Below, in pieces: positions 5,743 through 11,668 of a stretch of 13,111 nucleotides of DNA. The notes beneath the pieces were generated by a model. That model ran no database searches, was not told where the DNA came from, and saw only the letters and a program-made list of their open reading frames with translations. The stretch covers positions 1-13,111 of the forward strand of contig JBBRPS010000219.1 in assembly GCA_038227745.1 (NCBI GenBank), read 5' to 3'. The number at the start of each line of letters is the position of its first letter. Positions within the stretch are counted from its first letter, which is position 1. The position numbers were made by a program, and so were the translations under genes. This stretch comes from DASPXY01 sp038227745 (GTDB taxonomy: Bacteria > Planctomycetota > Planctomycetia > Gemmatales > Gemmataceae).

Positions 5743-7125
5743 TCAAACGTCCTTCTTGCTTTTTCCCTTCTCCCGGTCCTCAATGCCCAGGGCCTTCATG
5801 CGCTGGTGCAGCTGCGGCCGCCAGATCTCCAGGAGTTCGGCGGCCCGCGCTTTGTTGTACCGCGTCCGCTTCAGCGCCAGCTCGATCAACCGCCGTTCCA
5901 CCTGCTTCAGCAGCGACTTGAGCGGCAGCGGCCGCTCCGGCGGCGGCCCCGGCTCGCGCAAGTACCACGGCAGGTCGGCGGCCTCGATCCGCTCCCCCTT
6001 CACCCGCGCCAGGGCGTTGCCGAGGACAGTGTGCAGCTCGCGCAGGTTCCCCGGCCAGGGGTGCCGCTGCAGGACGTCCCACGCCTCCGCCGCCAGCGCG
6101 GTGAGCGGCGGGTCGCGCTCCAGGTTCAGCCGCGCGAGCAGGCGCTGCACCAGCGCCGGCAGGTCTGCCCGCCGCTCGCGCAGGGGCAGCAAGGGGATGG
6201 TCAGGGCGCTCAGGGCACAGTGCAGTTCCTCCAGCAGGCTGCCGTTGCGCACCTCCATGACGGGGTCGAGACTCATGCCGGCCATGACGCGCGGCCGACG
6301 ACCCGGCGGGGTCGCAAGCAGTTCGCACAGGCGCGCCTGCAGCTCGCGCGGCAGACGCGCCGGCTCGCGCAGGTAGACCGTGCCGACGTACGCGCGGCGG
6401 CACAGGCCCGGCTCGCCGAAGAGGACGCCGGCCAGCGCGACGGGGGACAGCCGGGCGCAGTCCACCAGGGCGAAGGTGCGCTCGCGGGCTTTGCCCTGCT
6501 GGTGGATCGTCCGCGCCAGCCACTGCTTGCCCGTCCCCCCCTCGCCGACGAGCAGCACCGGAACGTCCACCTGGCTCGCGAGGCGGACCTGTTCGACCAG
6601 CCGCCTCTGCGCGGGCGACTCGGCGGGCAGGTGTTCGACGCCGTACGCTCGGGCCGCCTTCTCGCGCAGGACGATCAACCGCGGTGGCAGCGGCTGGCCG
6701 GTCGTGACCGCCTGCCGGGGGACGGGGCTGATCCGCCCGAGGACGCACAGCCGCCCGCGCGGGCCGGTAAAGGGGAAGAAGGCGACGTCCCACCAGTCCG
6801 GGGCGGCGCCGAGGCGCGGCAGCGGCCGGCGCACCCGCGCCGGCTTCCCCTGCAGCGCCTCCGGCGGCGGGGCCAGCACCGTCAGCAGGGCCTCCAGCGA
6901 GGCGGGGGAAGCGTCGCGGTGGCGCTTGCAGCGGGCGCTGCGGACGGTCGCCAGGGGGAAGCCCGTGAGGTCTTCCCAGGCCCGGTTGACGAAGAGGAAC
7001 TGACGGTGGCGGTTGAGCAGGTAGAGGGGGTCGGCGGCGTGACGGAAGAGGGCGGCCCAGCGGGGCGTCGGGGCGGCGTCGGGTTCGGGGGCCTGGCCCG
7101 GTGGGTCGGTCGGGGTGTCGGTCAT
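5743..7125 (-). CDS. Degenerate sigma54-activator-like protein (PAS, AAA+, Fis-type HTH)
   Basis: 460 residues. PAS-like domain at about 22-135 (ALFRHAADPLYLLNRHRQFLFVNRAWEDLTGFP). AAA+ sigma54-interaction domain at about 165-390, with Walker A GEGGTGKQ at 194-201, LLPLRERRADLPALV near 312 and WPGNLREL at 357-364. Fis-type helix-turn-helix at about 410-448 (LIELALKRTRYNKARAAELL then WRPQLHQRMKALGI). Two features needed for sigma54 activation are absent: after LFG (235-237) the GAFTGA loop is deleted, and the Walker B end reads GTVYLRE where FLDE is normal. It therefore probably binds DNA, and perhaps ATP, without opening sigma54 promoters. ATG at 7125 (MTDTPTDPPG) is favoured over an open extension to 7221 that runs through a palindrome. 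It is first gene of an apparent operon with the receiver-like and ferredoxin genes. Confidence 0.88.
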   Translation of the reverse strand: MTDTPTDPPGQAPEPDAAPTPRWAALFRHAADPLYLLNRHRQFLFVNRAWEDLTGFPLATVRSARCKRHRDASPASLEALLTVLAPPPEALQGKPARVRRPLPRLGAAPDWWDVAFFPFTGPRGRLCVLGRISPVPRQAVTTGQPLPPRLIVLREKAARAYGVEHLPAESPAQRRLVEQVRLASQVDVPVLLVGEGGTGKQWLARTIHQQGKARERTFALVDCARLSPVALAGVLFGEPGLCRRAYVGTVYLREPARLPRELQARLCELLATPPGRRPRVMAGMSLDPVMEVRNGSLLEELHCALSALTIPLLPLRERRADLPALVQRLLARLNLERDPPLTALAAEAWDVLQRHPWPGNLRELHTVLGNALARVKGERIEAADLPWYLREPGPPPERPLPLKSLLKQVERRLIELALKRTRYNKARAAELLEIWRPQLHQRMKALGIEDREKGKSKKDV

Positions 7126-7154
7126 GGCGGCGATCCGGAAGAGAGGGGACGGGA

Positions 7155-7182
7155 AAGCCCACGGGTGGCCACCCGTGGGCTT
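7155..7182. repeat. 28-bp perfect palindrome upstream of the AAA+ regulator gene
   Basis: Bases 7155-7182 equal their own reverse complement (14-base arms, no loop), beginning AAGCCCACGGG and centred on GGCC. It sits in the 97-bp gap between the 65-residue membrane protein gene and the AAA+ gene, both on the minus strand. It could be a dispersed repeat, a transcription-weakening hairpin after the upstream gene, or a binding site. Confidence 0.75.
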
Positions 7183-7222
7183 GACTGCTGCTCTTGCTCC
7201 ACGGCCCCTCCCCCAGGACACA

Positions 7223-7420
7223 TCAAATGAACGTCGCCAGCGCGTACAGCACCAGCCCGATCGCGAACAGGAACAGCGCCATGCGCAGGCCCCAGCGGAA
7301 CGCCTCGTGGAAGATCGACCGCCAATCGTCGAAGCGCGTGGCGCTGTAGACGAGGCTGATCACGACGATCAGAATCGGCAGGTGGACATAGATCTCGGAC
7401 ATGGCCGCGAACGTGCTCAT
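7223..7420 (-). CDS. Small two-helix membrane protein, function unknown
   Basis: 65 residues (MSTFAAMSEIYVHLP...). Two hydrophobic segments are seen: about 12-28 (VHLPILIVVISLVYSAT) and 46-64 (LRMALFLFAIGLVLYALAT). Between them lies a polar, basic stretch with RFDDWRSIFHEAFRWG. ATG at 7420 overlaps the TGA of the preceding gene as ATGA, and AAGG lies 7 bases upstream, so this start is preferred to the ATG at 7402. The tight coupling to the 210-residue membrane protein suggests that the two form a complex or share a function. No family is recognised with certainty. Confidence 0.8.
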   Translation of the reverse strand: MSTFAAMSEIYVHLPILIVVISLVYSATRFDDWRSIFHEAFRWGLRMALFLFAIGLVLYALATFI

Positions 7421-8049
7421 GGCGTGGCCTTCTCCCCAGGGGTGCTCTCCGCTCTGTCCGGGGCGGGCGGCTTCGGGGTGGCGACCCCGAAGGCCGGGCC
7501 GGCGAAGGCGTCGTAGATCACCAGGATGTTCAGGACGCCGGCGATGACCGTGTACATCCAGCCGAGGTCCGGTTTCTTGTCATTGTCGCGCAGCAGCTTG
7601 TTCGTCTCCTCCTCGTCCGGCATGCGCATGAACGTGCCCAGCCAGGGGTGGCCGTGCGGCCTTCTCTCGGCGCCCGGCTGCTCGGCGAGGTCCATGTTGG
7701 GGGACTCTTCCTTGTAGTTCACGTACTGGAGGATGGCGGGCCAGGCGGCGGCGCCGATCCAGAACTGGCCGGCAAAGCGGGCGCGGTCGGTGATGGCGTC
7801 GAAGATGCGGCCGCGGTCGTTGGGGTTCGCCGGCGGCGTGGACTGCGGCACGTAGACGTTCTGCCAGCTGCCCAGGTACATGCCGTAGAAGAACAGGCCG
7901 TAGAGGCAGACGAGGAACAGCACCCCCTTGCCAAAGCGGCCCTGGTGGATTTGCCCCAGCCCGGGGACGAGGTAGCTGAGGACGGCCCCGGTGGGCGAAT
8001 AGCCCTGGGTCAGGGGAGCGGGTTTGTCGGCGGTTTCGGCGTTGGCCAT
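7417..8049 (-). CDS. Multi-pass membrane protein with a PGLGQ motif (DUF6677-like, tentative)
   Basis: 210 residues. Near the N-terminus SYLVPGLGQIHQGRFGKGVLF (25-45) matches the PGLGQxxxGxxxKG turn common in small TM2-like and DUF5683/DUF6677-like membrane proteins. Hydrophobic segments are seen at about 42-60 (VLFLVCLYGLFFYGMYLG), 93-110 (FWIGAAAWPAILQYV) and 164-187 (YTVIAGVLNILVIYDAFAG), with hydrophilic loops at 61-90 and 112-160 and a Pro/Lys-rich C-terminus. The loop WQNVYVPQSTPPANPNDRGR probably faces the periplasm. ATG at 8049 lacks a clear Shine-Dalgarno but lies downstream of a good promoter candidate. Its stop overlaps the next start (ATGA). The family name is from memory of the motif only; function is unknown. 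Confidence 0.8.
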   Translation of the reverse strand: MANAETADKPAPLTQGYSPTGAVLSYLVPGLGQIHQGRFGKGVLFLVCLYGLFFYGMYLGSWQNVYVPQSTPPANPNDRGRIFDAITDRARFAGQFWIGAAAWPAILQYVNYKEESPNMDLAEQPGAERRPHGHPWLGTFMRMPDEEETNKLLRDNDKKPDLGWMYTVIAGVLNILVIYDAFAGPAFGVATPKPPAPDRAESTPGEKATP

Positions 8050-8090
8050 GGCAGGAAGCCCGGGGTGCGGGGGACGGCACGACTGCCGGT

Positions 8091-8120
8091 ATTCTATGCA
8101 GGCAGGGCGGTCGAGTTCAA
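8091..8120 (-). promoter_or_regulatory. Sigma70-like promoter for the membrane-protein pair
   Basis: On the minus strand TTGAAC (8120-8115) and TAGAAT (8096-8091) are 18 bases apart, matching consensus at 4 and 5 of 6 positions. The predicted leader is about 35 bases. The -35 box overlaps the stop codon of the upstream proline-rich protein gene, so this pair is probably transcribed on its own. Confidence 0.42.
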
Positions 8121-8845
8121 CCGAGCCAGCGCAGCAGGCCCAGCGTCAGGGCGGCGGCCCACAGCCCCAGGCCGATCCAGCCGAGTGCCGTCCGCCCTTG
8201 CGGGCTGCGCAGCCAGCGGCCGGGGGTGCCGAGCCAGGCCGTCCCGCGGTCGAAGGTGCGGTTGCCCCACACCAGGGAGCGCGTCGCCCAGTCGGAGACG
8301 CGGAAGCGCCACGAGAGCATGCCGGCAGCCGGCTCCGTGACCCGGGCAGACGGTTCGGTGGACAGCCCGAGCCGGGCGAGCGGCGACGGCAGCACCGGGG
8401 CGAGCGGCTTCGCCGGACGCGATGGGGCCGGGGACGTTGGTCGGGGCGGCACGGGGCGTTCCGCGGGGGGAGTGGCCGCGGCCGGGGGGCCCGTACGGAG
8501 TGGGGGGGGCGGCGCTTCGGTCTTGTGCGGCGCGGCCGGGAAGGACGCCGCGGCGTGGGCGATGACCTTGCGGGCGACGAGCGCCTCGGTGCCGGCGGGC
8601 GGCTGGACGGGTTCCGAAGGCGGCGGCGCGGCCGGGCTTTCCTGCGGCTCGGCGGGGGGCGGGCTGACCGTCAGCGTGGCGGCGGACGGAGGCACGGGAC
8701 TGGTGGGCGGCACCGGGTCGTCCTCGAGCTGGTTGACCGGCAGGGCCAGCATGCGCTGCATCAGGTCGTCGAGTTCGTCGAGGAGCTGGCGCGTCGAACT
8801 GGGTCCCGAAGGGCCGGGCGACCGAGGCGACGGTGAGCTGGACAT
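8117..8845 (-). CDS. Proline-rich protein with a single C-terminal membrane anchor
   Basis: 242 residues in three parts. A short helical N-terminal motif STRQLLDELDDLMQRMLALP lies at about 17-36. A long Pro/Ala/Ser/Glu-rich, probably disordered stretch runs from about 42 to 165. A C-terminal part (LSWRFRVSDWATRSLVWGNRTFDRG...) ends in one hydrophobic helix, about 221-240 (WIGLGLWAAALTLGLLRW). With no signal peptide and the helix at the very end, it should be tail-anchored with the disordered part in the cytoplasm. ATG at 8845 is set by a strong GGGAGG 10 bases upstream (8856-8861); the open frame runs on to 9121 through the divergent gap but that part is unsupported. It is divergent from rsmE. 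No recognised domain; it may be a scaffold or tether. Confidence 0.75.
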   Translation of the reverse strand: MSSSPSPRSPGPSGPSSTRQLLDELDDLMQRMLALPVNQLEDDPVPPTSPVPPSAATLTVSPPPAEPQESPAAPPPSEPVQPPAGTEALVARKVIAHAAASFPAAPHKTEAPPPPLRTGPPAAATPPAERPVPPRPTSPAPSRPAKPLAPVLPSPLARLGLSTEPSARVTEPAAGMLSWRFRVSDWATRSLVWGNRTFDRGTAWLGTPGRWLRSPQGRTALGWIGLGLWAAALTLGLLRWLG

Positions 8846-9175
8846 GACGCGGGAACCTCCCAGGGAGAGTCCGTTCTCCGGATGGCGGCCCGGGCCGGGG
8901 CAAAGCTTCCTCGATCCACCCCGGGGCACGGGCGGCGTATTGTAGCAGGGCGGCCGGATCCAAAAAATGCGGATCGTCCGGTGTTGCCGGGCAGTCCGGG
9001 AGGCCTGGTCAGGTCGGGCGGAGCTGGGCAAGCAGGAATCGGGGGTCGGCTGGGAGGGGAGGACCCTCGGGCGAGGCGCTTGCTCGGGGGTTCCGCAGCC
9101 GCTAAGACAGACCGCGAGCACGAATCACGGGACGACGCACTGTTCCGGCCGGTTCGGAGGGCCCTCGGGTTTCCC
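8846..9175. other. 330-bp divergent intergenic region with a possible minus-strand promoter
   Basis: The gap holds the control regions of the tail-anchored protein gene (minus) and rsmE (plus). On the minus strand TACAAT (8944-8939) is a good -10 box; 17 bases further is only a T-run (8962-8967), so the -35 is weak, and the leader would be about 90 bases. On the plus strand only a poor match, TTGCTC (9080-9085) with TAAGAC (9103-9108), was found. No convincing gene or repeat is seen. Confidence 0.35.
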
Positions 9176-9913
9176 ATGTCTGAGCGCTACTACATCGACG
9201 CCGCCCTCGGCCCCGGACCGATCGAGATCGACGGCCCCGAGGCCCACCACCTCGTCGCGGTCTGCCGCGCCTGCCCCGGCGACGTCGTCTGCCTGTTCAA
9301 CGGCGACGGCCGCGAATACCGCGCCCGCGTGGTCGCCGCCGCGCGCCGCCGCGTCACCCTGGACGTCTTCGAGACGGTCGCCCCGCAGTGCGAGCTGCCG
9401 TTCCCGCTGGAGGTCGCTGCCCCGCTGCCGAAGGGCGACCGCGGCCAGTTCCTCGTGGAGAAGCTCACCGAGTTGGGCGTGACGGCGTTCGTGCCGCTGT
9501 TCACGCGCCGCAGCGTGGTCCATCCGAAGGAAGGCCGGCTGGAGAAGCTGCAGCGGTACGTGATCGAGGCGAGCAAGCAGTGTGGCCGAAACGTGCTGAT
9601 GCGCGTCGAGCCGCCGGTGGACTGGGAGAGCCACGTCCGCCGCCCGGACCTGCCCACGGCCCGCGTCCTGGCCCACCCCGGCGCGACCGCGGCGGCAGCG
9701 CCCCTCTTGCCTGCCGCTCCGGGAGCGGGCGTGAGCGTCGCCGTCGGGCCGGAGGGAGGTTTCACGGAGGAGGAGGTCGAGCTGGCGCGGGCGGCGGACT
9801 GGCGCCTGCTCGACCTGGGGCCGCGCGTCCTGCGCGTGGAGACGGCGGCGGTGGTCCTGGCAGCGTGGGCGGTCGCGGCCCGAACCGGCCTTGCCGATAC
9901 CCCGTTTCTCTGA
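9176..9913 (+). CDS. rsmE: 16S rRNA (uracil1498-N3)-methyltransferase RsmE
   Basis: 245 residues, the normal length. RsmE is a SPOUT (trefoil-knot) methyltransferase that uses SAM to methylate N3 of U1498 in 16S rRNA of the 30S subunit. Visible signatures: N-terminal PUA-like part with HHLVAVCRACPGD at about 23-35 and FNGDGREYRARVV; LPKGDRGQFLVEKLTELGV at 84-102; FTRRSVV; the IEASKQCGR motif; and the SAM-binding knot VAVGPEGGFTEEEVE at about 189-203, followed by LGPRVLRVETAAV near 214-226. ATG at 9176 is the only suitable start; the only clear Shine-Dalgarno (GGAGG at 9156-9160) lies 15 bases away, which predicts modest translation. It is divergent from the tail-anchored protein gene and ends 4 bp from the stop of the convergent LEALEDR gene. 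Confidence 0.95.
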   Translation: MSERYYIDAALGPGPIEIDGPEAHHLVAVCRACPGDVVCLFNGDGREYRARVVAAARRRVTLDVFETVAPQCELPFPLEVAAPLPKGDRGQFLVEKLTELGVTAFVPLFTRRSVVHPKEGRLEKLQRYVIEASKQCGRNVLMRVEPPVDWESHVRRPDLPTARVLAHPGATAAAAPLLPAAPGAGVSVAVGPEGGFTEEEVELARAADWRLLDLGPRVLRVETAAVVLAAWAVAARTGLADTPFL

Positions 9914-9917
9914 CGCG

Positions 9918-10214
9918 CTACCCGGGGAAAAAGCCCAACTGCATGGTGGGCACGCCGGGGCTGGTGGCCGGGTGGAACTGCGAGCCGAAGGTGAACTGCG
10001 TCGCGCTCGGCGGCACGTTGGCGAACGGCGAGAAGGTCGGGACCGAGATCCCACCCGTGGAGTGGAACGGGTTGAAGATGAAGGGCGGCAGGTGGTTGAT
10101 GCCGACGTGGGAGGGCGGCGGCGAATGGGGCTTGTGGGGCGTGACGGCGCTGGGCAGGGAGCGATCCTCCAGGGCCTCCAGCGACGGGCGGAATCCGTTA
10201 GGTTTCGTGCTCAC
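9918..10214 (-). CDS. Small planctomycete-type protein with N-terminal LEALEDRSLPS motif
   Basis: 98 residues. GFRPSLEALEDRSLPSAV at 7-24 matches the L-E-x-L-E-D-R-x-x-P motif found near the N-termini of many planctomycete surface or secreted proteins, where it is thought to act in sorting. The rest is a low-complexity chain rich in Pro, Phe, His and Ser (SPPPSHVGINHLPPFIFNPF, then FSPFANVPPSATQFTFG) with no Cys and no membrane helix. GTG at 10214 is chosen because AAAGGAG (10222-10228) lies 7 bases before it; ATG 10220 would have only 1 base of spacing. The stop lies 4 bp from the end of convergent rsmE. Normally the motif heads very large repeat proteins, so this is a miniature version or a remnant. 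Function is unknown. Confidence 0.72.
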   Translation of the reverse strand: MSTKPNGFRPSLEALEDRSLPSAVTPHKPHSPPPSHVGINHLPPFIFNPFHSTGGISVPTFSPFANVPPSATQFTFGSQFHPATSPGVPTMQLGFFPG

Positions 10215-10221
10215 GGTCATG

Positions 10222-10228
10222 CTCCTTT
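10222..10228 (-). promoter_or_regulatory. Ribosome binding site that decides a GTG start
   Basis: AAAGGAG on the minus strand lies 7 bases before GTG 10214 and only 1 base before ATG 10220. Spacing rules favour the GTG, which moves the N-terminus to MSTKPNGFRPSLEALEDR. Confidence 0.6.
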
Positions 10229-10331
10229 GTGAGAGCCGGAAGACGTGGACGAGCACCGGGGCAGCTCCGGCGACTGCTCTCGACACCTTTTCTTCGTCGC
10301 GGGGCCACGGTGACCTTGAGGGTTTTTCCGG

Positions 10332-10381
10332 CCGTGCCGGGGGCGCCCACGACCGGCCACGATGTTATTCCCCCGGCACGG
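10332..10381. repeat. 12-bp inverted repeat next to the large palindrome
   Basis: CCGTGCCGGGGG (10332-10343) and CCCCCGGCACGG (10370-10381) are perfect reverse complements around a 26-base spacer. They end 8 bases before the 56-bp palindrome. No T-run follows either arm. Confidence 0.6.
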
Positions 10382-10389
10382 GGTGATTT

Positions 10390-10445
10390 GACACAAGCCC
10401 GACGCGCAAGCGAGGGGCCCCTCGCTTGCGCGTCGGGCTTGTGTC
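10390..10445. repeat. 56-bp perfect palindrome without a loop
   Basis: Bases 10390-10445 are identical to their reverse complement: 28-base arms centred on GGGG/CCCC at 10417/10418, starting GACACAAGCCCGACGCGCAA. Read in either direction it encodes a phrase like KPDAQARGPSLARRACV, which from memory recurs in spurious short proteins annotated in Gemmata-type genomes, so a dispersed repeat family is likely. It may act as a boundary between divergent genes, a nuclease-processed hairpin or a protein-binding site. Confidence 0.88.
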
Positions 10446-10469
10446 GGATCACCTCGCATCGAGTATGCT
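10439..10469 (+). promoter_or_regulatory. Weak promoter candidate for rmlBA
   Basis: TTGTGT (10439-10444) and TATGCT (10464-10469) lie 19 bases apart, longer than ideal. The -35 box is the outer end of the 56-bp palindrome, so repeat and promoter may overlap. The predicted leader is about 130 bases. Confidence 0.22.
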
Positions 10470-10608
10470 GATCTCGGCGTCCGTAAAATGTCAGTTCGAC
10501 ATGATCGGCGCCGGCCCTGTGCCCCGGAGCGCGTTGACTCGGACAAAGTGTTCGACCGCCCGCCGGAGAGAAGTACCCTCGCCCCTGACGAGGAGACGTT
10601 TCCATCCC

Positions 10609-11631
10609 ATGAAACTGTTCGTCACCGGCGGCGCCGGCTTCATCGGCTCCGCCTTCGTCCGGCTGGCGCTCGCCGAGCTGCCCGACTGCCGCGTCGCCAA
10701 CTTCGATGCGCTGACCTACGCCGGCAACCTCGACAACCTGCAAGGCCTCGACCCCCAGCGCCACCGTTTCGTCTGCGGCGACGTCGCCGACCGCACCGCC
10801 GTCCTCGCCGCCCTCGAACCGGGCACCGACGCGGTCGTTAACCTCGCCGCCGAGTCGCACGTCGATCGCAGCATCGCCTCCGCCGACGAGTTCCTGCGCA
10901 CCAACGTCCTCGGTACGCAGGTCCTCCTCGACGCGGCCCGGCAGCGCGGCATCCGCCGTTTCCTCCAGGTCTCGACCGACGAGGTGCTGGGCAGCCTGCC
11001 CGAGGACGAAACCGTCTTCTTCACCGAGTCCTCGCCGTACGCGCCGAACAGCCCCTACGCCGCCTCCAAGGCCGCCGCCGAGCACCTCGTCCGCGCCGCC
11101 CACCATACGTTCGGCCTGGACACGGTCGTCACGCGCTGCGGCAACAACTACGGCCCGCGCCAGTTCCCCGAGAAGCTCATCCCGCTCCTGCTCGCCAACG
11201 CCCTGCGCGACGAGCCCATTCCCGTCTACGGCGACGGCCGCAACGTCCGCGACTGGATCTACGTCGAGGACCACTGCCGCGCCCTCCTGACCGTGCTCCG
11301 TAAGGGCCGGGGCGGGGCGGTCTACAACATTGGGGCGCGGAACCCGCGCCCCAACCTCGACGTCGTCGAGTCGCTCCTGGCGGCCCTGGGCAAGCCGGCC
11401 ACGCTGATCCGCCACGTCAAGGACCGGCCGGGGCACGACCGCCGTTACGCGATCGACCCGACGCGCATCGAGTCGGAGCTGGGCTGGCGGCCCGCGGAGA
11501 CGTGGGCGAGTGGGCTGGCGAAGACGGTCGATTGGTACCGGGAGAATGCGGACTGGGTGGAGCGGGCGCGCAGCGGCGCGTACCGCGAGTTCTACGCCCG
11601 CCAGTATGGCGTCGAGGTCGGCAAGGGTTGA
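10609..11631 (+). CDS. rmlB: dTDP-glucose 4,6-dehydratase
   Basis: 340 residues, the usual length. RmlB (RfbB) is an extended short-chain dehydrogenase that converts dTDP-glucose to dTDP-4-keto-6-deoxyglucose with bound NAD+. Visible signatures: Rossmann motif TGGAGFIGS at 6-14; DALTYAGNLDNL at 33-44; NLAAESHVDRS at 78-88; catalytic Thr-Asp-Glu in STDEV at 122-126; catalytic YxxxK in SPYAASK (Y150, K154); RCGNNYGPRQFPEKLIP at 176-192; and PVYGDGRNVRDWIYVEDHC at 205-223. One small oddity is STDEVLG where STDEVYG is usual. ATG at 10609 begins the Rossmann fold directly; AGGAG (10591-10595) is 13 bases upstream, a long spacing. rmlA follows after 37 bp on the same strand, so the two form an operon making the dTDP-sugar precursor for surface polysaccharide. 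Confidence 0.95.
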   Translation: MKLFVTGGAGFIGSAFVRLALAELPDCRVANFDALTYAGNLDNLQGLDPQRHRFVCGDVADRTAVLAALEPGTDAVVNLAAESHVDRSIASADEFLRTNVLGTQVLLDAARQRGIRRFLQVSTDEVLGSLPEDETVFFTESSPYAPNSPYAASKAAAEHLVRAAHHTFGLDTVVTRCGNNYGPRQFPEKLIPLLLANALRDEPIPVYGDGRNVRDWIYVEDHCRALLTVLRKGRGGAVYNIGARNPRPNLDVVESLLAALGKPATLIRHVKDRPGHDRRYAIDPTRIESELGWRPAETWASGLAKTVDWYRENADWVERARSGAYREFYARQYGVEVGKG

Positions 11632-11668
11632 GGCCCGCCATTGGGGACACGGATCGCAGGAGAACACC

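Larger units (their letters stand above)
10215..10608. other. 394-bp divergent intergenic region carrying two inverted repeats
   Basis: This gap separates the minus-strand LEALEDR gene from plus-strand rmlB. It holds a 12-bp inverted repeat (10332-10343 with 10370-10381) and a 56-bp perfect palindrome (10390-10445), then a weak plus-strand promoter candidate. No convincing gene was found in any frame; the long open frames crossing it are shadows of rmlB or products of the palindrome. Confidence 0.6.

Noticed and set aside
5780..7162. 460-residue minus-strand frame shifted against the AAA+ regulator
   Set aside because: Almost pure Arg/Ala/Pro/Gly low complexity, as expected for a wrong frame in GC-rich DNA.
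5806..7230. 474-residue plus-strand open frame opposite the AAA+ regulator
   Set aside because: Its residue mix is Arg/Gln/Gly-rich without any domain, while the minus strand holds clear PAS, Walker A and HTH motifs.
9125..10054. 309-residue minus-strand frame opposite rsmE
   Set aside because: Shadow of rsmE; no ribosome binding site or recognisable motif.
10390..10445. CRISPR repeat or intrinsic terminator
   Set aside because: Only one copy with no spacers, and no T-run on either side; a loop-free palindrome is not a terminator structure.
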